From NCBI RefSeq assembly GCF_946480185.1, contig NZ_CAMLIG010000002.1, positions 1-64,000 of the forward strand: a DNA stretch of 64,000 nt. Direction: 5' to 3'. Positions within the stretch are counted from its first letter, which is position 1. Each line of letters begins with the position of its first letter. This document shows, in pieces, positions 9,952 through 19,900 of this stretch. The notes below the pieces were generated by a model. That model ran no database searches and had not been told where the DNA came from. It saw nothing but the letters and a program-made list of their open reading frames with translations. Source of the DNA: an uncultured Pedobacter sp. (lineage in GTDB: Bacteria > Bacteroidota > Bacteroidia > Sphingobacteriales > Sphingobacteriaceae). The translations under genes and the position numbers were made by a program.

Positions 9952-10587
9952 CTATTTTAAAGCCGTTTTTAGTTTTTCAATAATAGGTTGTACAAGTAAA
10001 CTATATCCCTCTTCTGTATAATGTACATTACCAGGTTTAGAATTCTGAGGATGAACTTTTAGCGAGGTTTCATATAAGTCTAGCACCTCAATTCCATTTT
10101 TTTTCATCACTTCTTTAGCAACTCTATTGTATTGTGCGGGTGATTCTACTTTTCTACCCGCCGCATTTTCTGGAACTGTTGTGGTGGTTATAAAAATCAA
10201 TTTAGCTGTGGTCTCCCTTAATTTGTCAACTATAGTTTGTAGGTTTTTTCTATAATCTTCTAATGAGACAGCAATTTTACCATTCACAACATCGTATTTA
10301 TTTAGCGAGTCTTTATAAACCATATCATGCAAACCAAAATTAAACATCACAACGTCCCATTCTCTATTGCCAAGCCACTTTTCTATGCTTTGGACCCCTC
10401 TTAAAGTTGATCCTCCATTGCCTGGATTATGCTCAATATTCACCCCTGGCAAGGCTTTCTGAATAAAAGGGGTATAGCCTATGGAAATGGAATCACCTAT
10501 GATTAACACATTCTTAGGAGTTTGTAAACCCGCACCTAAAAAAGTGAAAGCGAGCAGAATCGCTATTGAACCATATAATTTTTTCAT
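9952..10587 (-). CDS. secreted SGNH/GDSL hydrolase, probable carbohydrate esterase
   Basis: Small SGNH-fold hydrolase, 211 aa, with a short signal peptide. Block I is VLIIGDSISIGY (Ser about 33), block II is the Gly in GNGGSTLRG, block III is FNFGLHDM, and the His block reads GNVHYTEEGY. In close relatives as I remember them the residue two before this His is usually Asp (DVH); here it is Asn, which may weaken the catalytic dyad. Likely role: removing acetyl or other acyl groups from the sugar target of the locus. It is the first gene after SusD, beyond a strong hairpin. Confidence 0.82.
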   Translation of the reverse strand: MKKLYGSIAILLAFTFLGAGLQTPKNVLIIGDSISIGYTPFIQKALPGVNIEHNPGNGGSTLRGVQSIEKWLGNREWDVVMFNFGLHDMVYKDSLNKYDVVNGKIAVSLEDYRKNLQTIVDKLRETTAKLIFITTTTVPENAAGRKVESPAQYNRVAKEVMKKNGIEVLDLYETSLKVHPQNSKPGNVHYTEEGYSLLVQPIIEKLKTALK

Positions 10588-10629
10588 TTTTTTTAAATTC
10601 TTAAGATAATTCCTAATAATAAGGCAATT

Positions 10630-10665
10630 AAATCAAGCTGCATCCGCTTAGTTGCAGCTTGATTT
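10630..10665 (-). terminator. intercistronic hairpin after susD
   Basis: A 13-bp perfect inverted repeat (10630-10642 and 10653-10665, arms AAATCAAGCTGCA and TGCAGCTTGATTT) with a 10-base loop lies just past the SusD stop. No U-run follows on the minus strand, so read-through is likely; it may act as a partial terminator or 3' stabiliser that keeps susCD mRNA above the enzyme genes. Confidence 0.55.
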
Positions 10666-10717
10666 TGTATTGTAGCTACTGTATAAACCTTAATTTAAAC
10701 TACGCTAATTAAAACAC

Positions 10718-12559
10718 CTATTCCCAACCTGGATTTTGATCTTTCGGCGTAATCAAAGGATTAAGCGTCATCTCTCGAATCGGAATTGGAAAAGAGAGCC
10801 CTTTAAGAGTTGTTGCATTTGTAATTGCTTGTGTAAGATTTCTAAAATTGGCAGTAACAATTGGAATCATATCAGTCATCACCTTTGTGAAAGTACCCCA
10901 TCTGTATAAATCCAATTTACGAACCGCTTCTCCTGCCAATTCTCTACTCCTTTCCTGCATAATCAATGAACGAAATGCATCTTTAGAAGCATAATCAGCT
11001 GGAAGTAAATCAGCATCTGTAAGGTTGCTAATAGTTGGAGTAATTGTAGCTCCGGTTCCACCAGAAATTGTAATGGTTGGATTACCAGTATAATTAGCAC
11101 CTCCGTCAAGTATGGTTAAACCTGTAATTCTTGAGCCAGATAGGGAAGAAACTACTGCCTTAGCATCTCTTGATGCACCGCCACCACTAATTACAACAGT
11201 TGAGTTTAAAGAATAACCTGTACCCCCAGATATAGTTATTTTTTTAAGCTGCCTGCCATTCAAAGGAATACCGTAACCTCTTCTTCTAACCATATTTACA
11301 GCATCAACAGGCGTTATTCCGGCAATGGCACTTGAAGAGGTAGGTCCATCCAATTCATTTTTTACTTCTGCAAACATTAACAACACATCAGCATATCTTA
11401 ACATTGGAAAATTAATAGATCCAAAGTTTTTATTCTTTATCACTTCAGGATTTTGATATTCTCTGCGCCATTTAGCAAAAGGACGACCCCATACTGTTGC
11501 CGGATTGGTGTATATTTTACCACGAGCTGCATCAGAACCTACATATAGGTAATTGGTCATGGTCCAATCTCTTCTTAAATCACCATCAGCATAAGAATTA
11601 TAAAGTGTACCACTACCACAGTAGGCTCCTTGCATAAAACCATAATCTATATTATTATTTGGAATACCAATGGTTGACCCAATCCTTTCAAATTCACGAT
11701 AGATGCCTGTAGCATCCAAATAAAATTCTAATTCCCAAATGCATTCCTTATTGTCGTTAATGTCTTTAATTTCATTTATAAATACTTGTTTAAAGTCGGG
11801 ATTTAAGCTGTGTTCATGACTTGCAATTACTTTTTCTGACCAAGAAAGTGCATCAGGTAAATAGCTATTATCTTTTAATCTACCTGCGGCATGTAAGTTA
11901 ACACGGCATAAGATACCTTCAACCGCGGTTTTAGATACACGACCAGTAACTGATGTTCCCCAAGCAGTGGCGGTTTTTACCAAGCCTTCTGCTTCTTCCA
12001 TATCTTTAATAATTTGGTCATATACCTCTTTTGCAGGTGTTCTGGCTATAGCTACATCAGCTGCGCTTTTTGTTGATGTTAATTTTAAAGGAACATTACC
12101 CCAATAGCTCACCAGTAAAAAATAGTAGTAACCTCTTAAAAATAAGGCTTCTCCTTTGATTTGATTTTTATCTGCTTCTGGCGCAGTAGAAGTTGCTATT
12201 TTTTCTAATAATATGTTAGCTCTTTCTATCCCCAAGTAAAAATTATTCCAGCAATTGCCATAAACAGGATAGGAGGCACTGGTATTATAAACAGCTGCAG
12301 TAGTGCCACTTGAGCTCTTTGTAGTTAATTCATCTGTGTTTGCTTCTCCTTCTAATGGAAGGAACCTAGCATAAGTTGACTGATCGCTATAACTACCTAA
12401 AGGAGAATAAACTGACATTAATGCTGCAGTTAGCTGATCTTTCGTTTGATAATAGGTCTCTGGTGCTGCTGTATCTTGCGGAAGTTCTGTTAAAAATTTC
12501 TCACAGCCGCATAGGCTTACGGCTAAAATAATAGATAATATAAAAATTGGCTTTTTCAT
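10718..12559 (-). CDS. SusD/RagB-family surface glycan-binding lipoprotein with glycine-rich insertion
   Basis: Outer-membrane lipoprotein that caps the SusC transporter and binds glycan. The ATG at 12559 gives a lipoprotein signal (ILAVSLCGC) with the lipid-attached Cys followed by EKFLTELPQD, typical of SusD. The TPR-type helices (EALFLRGYYYFLLVSYWG) and the C-terminal signature (FRSLIMQERSRELAGE, LDLYRWG) are intact. About 80 residues encoded at roughly 11011-11255 are an insertion of Gly-rich beta repeats (ISGGTGY, VISGGGAS, GGANYTGNPTITISGGTGA), placed between the RRGYGIPL loop and the QERSREL helix. About 613 aa, long for the family because of that insert. It begins 56 bases after SusC. 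Confidence 0.93.
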   Translation of the reverse strand: MKKPIFILSIILAVSLCGCEKFLTELPQDTAAPETYYQTKDQLTAALMSVYSPLGSYSDQSTYARFLPLEGEANTDELTTKSSSGTTAAVYNTSASYPVYGNCWNNFYLGIERANILLEKIATSTAPEADKNQIKGEALFLRGYYYFLLVSYWGNVPLKLTSTKSAADVAIARTPAKEVYDQIIKDMEEAEGLVKTATAWGTSVTGRVSKTAVEGILCRVNLHAAGRLKDNSYLPDALSWSEKVIASHEHSLNPDFKQVFINEIKDINDNKECIWELEFYLDATGIYREFERIGSTIGIPNNNIDYGFMQGAYCGSGTLYNSYADGDLRRDWTMTNYLYVGSDAARGKIYTNPATVWGRPFAKWRREYQNPEVIKNKNFGSINFPMLRYADVLLMFAEVKNELDGPTSSSAIAGITPVDAVNMVRRRGYGIPLNGRQLKKITISGGTGYSLNSTVVISGGGASRDAKAVVSSLSGSRITGLTILDGGANYTGNPTITISGGTGATITPTISNLTDADLLPADYASKDAFRSLIMQERSRELAGEAVRKLDLYRWGTFTKVMTDMIPIVTANFRNLTQAITNATTLKGLSFPIPIREMTLNPLITPKDQNPGWE

Positions 12560-12614
12560 TTTTATCGTTTTTAAATTCTTTAATTTCTTTTTAAATATCA
12601 AATACTGTTATTTA

Positions 12615-15600
12615 CTATAAGGTTAAATCTAATCCAAAAGTGATGGTTTTAGCTCTGGGATATGCAGAAAAATCAACTCCTGGAGTAAGTGCCGATGAGA
12701 AAACATCCACCTCTGGATCTAAACCTTGATAACCAGTTATGGTAAATAAATTTTGTGCAGATGCATATAATCTTATCCCATTTAGTTTTACCTTTTTAAC
12801 GAGTTTTGAATCAAAACTATAACCAAAATTCACTGTTTTAACACGTAAATAGGATCCATCCTCCACCACTCTGGAGGGGTAAAAAGATGGTGCAGAACCT
12901 CCTGCACCTGATGCAGCAAACTCATTAGTTGGATTAGTTGGTGTCCACCTGTTGGCATAAGAAGCAAACATGTTAGCGCCATGGGTAGCAGATGTTCCAC
13001 CTCCACCTTCCATTAAAATACGATTAACATTTAAAATATCATTACCGTAACTAAATTGTAAAAAGACATTTAAATCAAACCCTTTATAGTTGAAATTATT
13101 AGATAATCCACCGATAAATTTGGGATTTGGATTACCAATGATGGTTAAATCATTTACATTAACAAATCCGTCGCCATCTATGTCCTTAAACTTCCAAAAA
13201 CCAGGTTTAACCGCAGTTCTGGTTGGACTAGTTGATGGAATTTCTGGTTTTAAAACATAGGTGGTTACACCAGTAGTAGTGTTTGTTGTAGCATCAAAAT
13301 CACTATATTGATATACTCCATCAGATACTAAGCCATAGAACATACCCACTGGCTGGCCAATTTTCGCTAAAAATGCTGGACCTTGGGCAATAGTATTGTT
13401 GCTTGCCCATTTAGCAATGCTTTGTAATTCGTTTTGACCAGATGTTAATCCCAATAATTTATTTTTGTTGAACGAAATATTAAAACTAGAGGTCCAATTA
13501 AATTTTTTGTTCTTAATATTTACAGTCGTTAAAGAAAATTCGTAACCACTATTTTGTACAGAACCTATATTTTGAAATGCATTTAAGTATCCTGTAGTTC
13601 CTGGCAAGTCAGACCTTAGTAACAAATTATAAGTTTTCTTATTATAATAATCGGCCACAAAAGTAATACGTTGTTTAAGTAGTCCTAAATCAAATCCTAA
13701 ATCCGCTTCTTTGGTAGTTTCCCACTTTAAATTCGGATTAGCGAGAGTCAAAGGATAACTGCCAATAGCAAAACTATTGTTATTAGAATAAGAATCAGGT
13801 CCGCCTGTACCCAATAGTGCATAAGATGCATAATCAGAAACTCTATTGTTACCAATAACGCCATAACTGGTCCTTAATTTAGCATCTGATACAATTTTAC
13901 TCCCCTTTAAAAATTTCTCTTCGCTTAAACGCCATGCAGCAGATGCAGAAGGAAAATAGCCCCATTTATTATCTCCATAAAATTTAGAAGAACCATCTGC
14001 TCTAAAAGAGGCTGTAAATAAATATTTATTATTGAAAGTATAATTTGCCCTACCTAAAAAAGAAGCAAGTGTATTTTGGCTACTTTGGGTCGTAACAGAC
14101 AGCGGAGTTCCTTGTCCCAAGCCGCTCATTCCTAAATTTTCATTAGGAACTGTGCTTGCTGCAAAACCATTCACATTAACTTTATTGAGAGCTGTCGTAG
14201 CACCAACAACTACGTTTAAGAAATGCTTATTGTTAAAACGCTTATTGTATGTTAAAGTATTTTCATTAACAAAATTATCAGAACCAGTAGTAGTGATAGA
14301 ACCGTTTGGTCCGCCATTACCTAAAGGACTATTAGGACTTCCCAGTCTTGATTTAGAATTGTTAAACTGATTATACCTAAATGTTTTTGAATTGATGCCT
14401 CCAGTGATTCTTAATTTTAAATCACTGGTAATATTATAATCCAAGTTAGCATTCGCGGTGATCAATGATGTTTTGCGATCTCTTAATTCATTGTTACGGG
14501 TTAAAACTGGATTCCATTGGTAGTTTGTTGACGAAACTACATCTGGATCTTGTCCCTCATTTAGTAAGTCATTTAAATTGTCAAAATCAGATTTTACAGG
14601 TCTGTACCTCCAAGCACCAATTAAAAAGGCATCAGAGGTAGTGCTTATACCACTTATTTGCGCTCCGTTTGCGTCTATATTACTATAGTTAACATTTAAG
14701 CCCATTTTAAATTTTTTATTTAATGTTTGATCTAAAGTCAATCTAGATTGATAGCGCTTAAAATCAGAAGCTATTAAAGTACCTTCTTGATTGATATAGG
14801 AGGTTGAAAAGCTATATTTGGTATCCTTATTCCCGCCTCTTACCGCTATTTCGTGGCTTTGCATAGGTGCTAATCTAAAAATTTGATCTTGCCAGTCTAT
14901 CCCAGGAATTCGATAATCTTCTAGGGTTTTTGTTCCGGTTGGATTTAAATTAGCGTTGTAAATATCATAAGTTATATAGCTCCCTGTTACAGTAGTAGCA
15001 TTAGAATCTACATCTAATTGATACCTTACAAACTCATAAGGATCCATTAATTTAATGGTATTCCCATTTTTTTGAAGTCCAAAATAATTTTTATAGGTTA
15101 CCACTGGAGCGCCAATTGATCCTCTTTTTGTAGTAATAATAATTACTCCATTTGCTCCTCTTGAACCATAAATAGCTGCAGAAGAGGCATCTTTTAAAAT
15201 ATCAATAGATTCAATATCAGATGGGTTAATGGAGTTATTATCAAAATTTTCTATTGGAAAACCATCTACAACATATAAAGGGGAATTGTCTTGCGTAACG
15301 GAATTACCACCTCTAATAACTATACTTGGAGCGGCACCTGGCATCCCATCCGGAGAGACTACCTGAACACCCGGTACCCTGCCGGCCAATGCATCATCAA
15401 AAGAGGTAACCGGTGCTTTTGTTAGATCAGAAATATTTACTGAAGAAACAGAACCTGTTAAATCTTTTCTTTTAACCTCTCCATAACCTACTACAACTAT
15501 TTCACTAAGCATTTTTGTGTCATCAGTTAAGGTTACGTTAATTATTTTTTTGGCGCCCACAAGTTCTTCCTTAGTTGCAAAACCTACGCTTGAAAAAACT

Positions 15601-15860
15601 AGAATTGATTTTACATTAGGTACAGTGATGCTATACTTTCCTTCAACATCAGCTGTAGATGCAATTGCTGTTCCTTTTACCTTAATACTTGCGCCTACAA
15701 CGCTTTCACCTTTTGAATCTAAAATAGTTCCGGTAATTTTAATTCCTCTGCTTTGCGCCTGAGAAGTTAAAGCGCCAGCAAAAATCAAGGTGAAAAAAAT
15801 TAAAAATGAAATGCCTTTCATTTTCGACTTCGCTTGTTTCTGTGTAGTTTGTTTAGTCAT
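12615..15860 (-). CDS. SusC/RagA-family TonB-dependent transporter
   Basis: TonB-dependent outer-membrane importer for oligosaccharides, 1081 aa. After a signal peptide come a carboxypeptidase-D-like domain (about 39-112), the TonB-box region SEIVVVGYG (119-127), the plug (DALAGRVPGVQV, PLYVVDGFP, SAAIYGSRGANGVI) and a 22-strand barrel ending in TFGLDLTL. It has no N-terminal anti-sigma-interacting STN domain, consistent with control by the hybrid regulator nearby instead of an ECF sigma factor. It pairs with the SusD just downstream. The start at 15860 is used; an internal Met at 15821 would also leave a signal peptide. Confidence 0.95.
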   Translation of the reverse strand: MTKQTTQKQAKSKMKGISFLIFFTLIFAGALTSQAQSRGIKITGTILDSKGESVVGASIKVKGTAIASTADVEGKYSITVPNVKSILVFSSVGFATKEELVGAKKIINVTLTDDTKMLSEIVVVGYGEVKRKDLTGSVSSVNISDLTKAPVTSFDDALAGRVPGVQVVSPDGMPGAAPSIVIRGGNSVTQDNSPLYVVDGFPIENFDNNSINPSDIESIDILKDASSAAIYGSRGANGVIIITTKRGSIGAPVVTYKNYFGLQKNGNTIKLMDPYEFVRYQLDVDSNATTVTGSYITYDIYNANLNPTGTKTLEDYRIPGIDWQDQIFRLAPMQSHEIAVRGGNKDTKYSFSTSYINQEGTLIASDFKRYQSRLTLDQTLNKKFKMGLNVNYSNIDANGAQISGISTTSDAFLIGAWRYRPVKSDFDNLNDLLNEGQDPDVVSSTNYQWNPVLTRNNELRDRKTSLITANANLDYNITSDLKLRITGGINSKTFRYNQFNNSKSRLGSPNSPLGNGGPNGSITTTGSDNFVNENTLTYNKRFNNKHFLNVVVGATTALNKVNVNGFAASTVPNENLGMSGLGQGTPLSVTTQSSQNTLASFLGRANYTFNNKYLFTASFRADGSSKFYGDNKWGYFPSASAAWRLSEEKFLKGSKIVSDAKLRTSYGVIGNNRVSDYASYALLGTGGPDSYSNNNSFAIGSYPLTLANPNLKWETTKEADLGFDLGLLKQRITFVADYYNKKTYNLLLRSDLPGTTGYLNAFQNIGSVQNSGYEFSLTTVNIKNKKFNWTSSFNISFNKNKLLGLTSGQNELQSIAKWASNNTIAQGPAFLAKIGQPVGMFYGLVSDGVYQYSDFDATTNTTTGVTTYVLKPEIPSTSPTRTAVKPGFWKFKDIDGDGFVNVNDLTIIGNPNPKFIGGLSNNFNYKGFDLNVFLQFSYGNDILNVNRILMEGGGGTSATHGANMFASYANRWTPTNPTNEFAASGAGGSAPSFYPSRVVEDGSYLRVKTVNFGYSFDSKLVKKVKLNGIRLYASAQNLFTITGYQGLDPEVDVFSSALTPGVDFSAYPRAKTITFGLDLTL

Positions 15861-16527
15861 AATTTGGTTGTTTTAGGGTTTGGTTTTTTCTTCAATTAAA
15901 GAATGACGTGTTATCCTGAAGAGATAAAACATAATTCTCAATTTTTAAATTTTAATTAGTTTAGTTGTACGGTTTTTATTGGTAATGCAATTTACCTCTT
16001 AGGCCGTTTTAAGAGTGGGTAAAATCTTAAATTATAGGTGTATTTTTTTAAAATAACTGATTATCAAAGTTTTATTGGTATTAACATCCTACAACAGGGT
16101 AGTTTTCCAAGAAAATACGAGTATAAGTTTGATACAGCGTATATATGGAAGTACGTACACCTTTATAAAACAGATAAAACCTCGTGTTCAAACGAATACA
16201 AACTTCGATTTACGGTCAGAGGTGGCGACTTATAAAAGTTAAATTTTCAAGAAGATCATTTTTAAACTCAGCCTAATTAAGATTCAAACAGATTTTATCA
16301 TTATTCAGAGAAAGAATGGAAGAATTGTCCGGAATTTTGACTGGGTAAAATTATATGGATTCAATTGCTTGTTTAGGAATTTTGCAAAACAGCCGCATTA
16401 CTTTTAACCTTAGCAGAGCTAAAAAAACCCTACTTTTAAGTGAGAAGTTTAGAATTTATAACTTCCTACGAACGTATCCTTCCAATAAAAACAATTTTAT
16501 TGGGATCCGATGCGATCTACATAGGTA
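15861..16527. other. 667-base regulatory gap upstream of susC
   Basis: No gene that I trust is encoded here; a 65-codon plus-strand frame at 16038-16235 has no recognisable features. The region must hold the susC promoter and probably the binding site of the hybrid regulator encoded at 16910-20971, but I could not identify a clear TAnnTTTG box. A short AT-rich hairpin (CCAATAAAA at 16482-16490, TTTTATTGG at 16495-16503) lies just past the cupin stop and could be a weak minus-strand transcription end, although no U-run follows it. Confidence 0.5.
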
Positions 16528-16866
16528 TTAACTTTTTAAAAAATCCTCTCGGTGTGGGGTAAATACATCAATTAAAACACCAGGTTCTTTGCAAACTACA
16601 CCATGCATTTGATGAGGAGGCGCATAAAATCCATCGCCTTTTTTTAAAATTTTTGTTTGATTATCAATTGTGGTTTCAAAAACACCGCTCTCAACATAAG
16701 TAACTTGCGAATGGTGATGCTGGTGCGGAGTTCCAACAGCGTCAACTTCAAAACTAACTTTAACCATCATAACTAAATCGTTGTAGCCATAAATTTTCCG
16801 TTTTATGCCGTTTCCTAAATCTTCCCAACTGATTTCTGCTTCTATTTGGAATATGTTGCTTTCCAT
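16528..16866 (-). CDS. small cupin-domain protein
   Basis: Single cupin barrel, 112 aa, no signal peptide, so cytoplasmic. Cupin motif 1 is visible as GTPHQHHHSQVTYVESG, with three adjacent His residues followed by Glu that could bind a metal, and motif 2 as GDGFYAPPHQMHGV. Cupins of this size in sugar loci can be sugar isomerases or epimerases, or sensors; the substrate is not evident. It lies 43 bases downstream of the hybrid regulator on the same strand and is probably co-transcribed with it. Confidence 0.82.
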   Translation of the reverse strand: MESNIFQIEAEISWEDLGNGIKRKIYGYNDLVMMVKVSFEVDAVGTPHQHHHSQVTYVESGVFETTIDNQTKILKKGDGFYAPPHQMHGVVCKEPGVLIDVFTPHREDFLKS

Positions 16867-16909
16867 TTCTTTATGTTTTTTTAGATGATTATAACTTTAA
16901 AAATATCTG

Positions 16910-19900
16910 CTAAATATAAGCTGATGGAGATTTGCCGTATTGTTTTTTGAACTCTTTACTGAAATATTTGGCATCGTTAAAACCCACCATATAAGCAACT
17001 TCCGATACATTGCCCGCCTTTTGCTCTAGCAGTTGAAATGCTCTTTTTAATCTGATTGATTTAACAAAGTTATTTACGGTTAATCCGGTTAAGGCATGAA
17101 TTTTTTTATAGAATACAGGGGTGCTCATTCCTATTTCTGAAGCAAATAAATTTACGTTAAATTCTGAATTACTGATATTATCTTCTAACAGAAGTAAAAC
17201 TTTTTTCAAAAACTCTTCATCCGCAGATTCAATTTGGACTTCTTTTGGTTCTAAAGAAAAAGTCTGGGAAAATTTGTCACGCATATTTTGCTGCAATGCC
17301 AACAAATTATCTACAATGAGGTGTAGTTTTTGGGTATTGAATGGTTTGGTCAAATACACATCAGCGCCTGTTTTTAATCCCTCCAGCTCATGCAGATCGC
17401 TTGATCTTGCTGTGAGCAACACTACAGGGATATGGCGAGTTCTGATATCTGTTTTAATGTTTGCACAAAACTCAAAACCATCCATTTCTGGCATCATTAC
17501 ATCACTAATAATCACATCCGGAATTTTCTCAAAAGCTAAATCTAAGGCTTGTAAACCATTCTCTGCAGAAATCACTTGGTAATACGCTTCTAATGTTCTA
17601 ACAATAAATTCTTTTACTTCTTTATTATCGTCAACCACTAATAAAAGGGGCTGGTTACCCACAATGGAGTTCTTTTTCTTTACTTCGTCGTATAAAAGAG
17701 GATCTACTTCATGATACCATTGAGATAAACCGCTATCATTGATATTTTGTACGATATTAATTTCTTCTGGATGATATTGCTCATTTCCGGTTTTTAATGA
17801 TAAACAAAAGCAGGTAAATTCTTTATCATCTTCTAAAACTAAATCGCCATGATGCAGTTTTGCTATACTTTTAGCAAGGGCAAGTCCTATTCCTGTTCCT
17901 GTGTTTCTTTTTTGGTGATTGGGTACTTGATAAAAATCTGTGAATAATTTAGGTTTGCTTTCGTCTGGAATTCCTTCCCCATTATCCTTTATTCTAATAA
18001 AAATGAAATCGTTTTGAAGACTTATTTCTACCTCAATTTTTCCTTCCACAACCGAGACAAACTTGAAAGCGTTAGCTAATAAATTAAAAATCACCTTTTC
18101 TAATTGCGCTTTATCAAAATAAACTTCTATATCTTCTTGAGCTGATTTAAAGGAATAGGCAATTTCTTTTTGTATGGCTAGTTGTTGAAAAGACAAATAA
18201 ATTTCCTGCACAAAACTCACGATATTATCTGCTACCAAATTCAACTTCATTTTACCACTTTCAATTTTCCTGAAATCCATCAGCTCATTTACTAGCTTCA
18301 TCAATCTTTTTGCATTTTTATTAACATTGCTGAGTTGCTTATGAAGATTAAGATTTTCTTGAGTGTCTTGAAGGATTTTTTCTAAAGGACCGAGTATCAG
18401 CGTAAGCGGTGTTCTGATTTCATGTGATACATTGGTGAAAAATTCTAATTTCATTTGGTTCAGATCATGCTCTCTTTTTAATAAAGCCCTGATCAATAAA
18501 AACCTGATGATCAAATAAAATAAGCCCGCAAGAATGAGGATATAGAACAAATATGCCCACCAAGTTTTCCAAAAAGGAGGTTTGATAACGATTTTTAACG
18601 TTGCAATTTTATTACTCCAAATTCCATCATTGTTACTGCCTTTTGCTAAAAGATGATACGTTCCATCTGGCAAATTGGTGAAGTTTGCCTTCGGTTCATC
18701 TACATAAATCCAATCTTTTTGGTAACCTTCTAATTTATAAGCGTATTTATTTTTTTTTGATTTTACATAATTTAATACCGCAAAATCAACACTAAATACG
18801 TTTTGCTGATAATTTAACACCAAGGCATCAATCTGATTCAAAGATTTTTTTAAAATCTTACTCTCATCATTAATATTTATTTCTTGATTGAAAAGTTTTA
18901 AGCCTGTAAAGACCACCTTAGGTGCAATTCTGTTTTCTACAATTTCGCTTGGATTAAAGCTAATCAGTCCATTATATCCACCAAAAAACAAAGTCCCCTT
19001 ACTATCTTTTAAAACGGAATGATAATTAAATACGTTGCTGGGAAAACCATCATTCCGGTTATAAACTTTTACCCTTTTTTTGTTTATAACCGCAATTCCT
19101 TTATCTGTACTTACCCATATTCTTTTTTGATTGTCTTCTATAATCCCTGCAATAGTGTTTGAGGGCAAACCCTGCTTTACAGTAAAAAAAACGAGTTTCT
19201 TTGTTGCGGGATAAAAATAAGCCATACCTTCATTATAGCTTCCAAATAAAATTTTGCCACTGCTTGTTTGTCCAATAACACTAATGTGGTTTAAAAAAGT
19301 ATTTTCTTTTAAACTAAGTTTAATAAAATTGCTTTTGTTTTTTGATAAATAATAAACCCCATCATCAGTAGCAACCCATAAGGTATGATTTAGATCTTGA
19401 TAAATATAAGTGATGTTTATAGCTGGTAGATAAAAGTGCGCTTTTCCATCTTTAAGCGATTCAAATTTATCTTGAGATGCATTCAACAAAAATAATCCCT
19501 TCCATTTTGTACCTGCCCATAACCTGTTTTGATGATCTATTAATACACAGGTAATCTGCTTTTCATTGAATGCCGACCCATCAGAAACTTTGTAATTTTT
19601 AAAAACACCAGTTGTTACATTGTAGTAATCAACTCCTCCAGAATATGCCGCAATCCATAAATTACCTTTTCCATCAATACTAATTGATTTGATAACGTTG
19701 GAACTTAATGAATTTTTACCCTCAGTATTCTTAAAATTTTTAAATGTTGCTGTAGCCCTATCAAAATAATTTAGTCCTTCGGCTTCGGTTCCAATCCATA
19801 GGTTTCCTTTAGCATCTTCTACCATAGCACTAATAATATTACTGCTCAGAGAATTTTTGTACGAATAATGCTTATACGCTTTAAAAGGAATGGCATTTGG

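Noticed and set aside
16038..16235. 65-codon plus-strand frame upstream of susC
   Set aside because: No signal peptide, domain or ribosome-binding pattern; it lies in AT-rich regulatory DNA and looks like chance.
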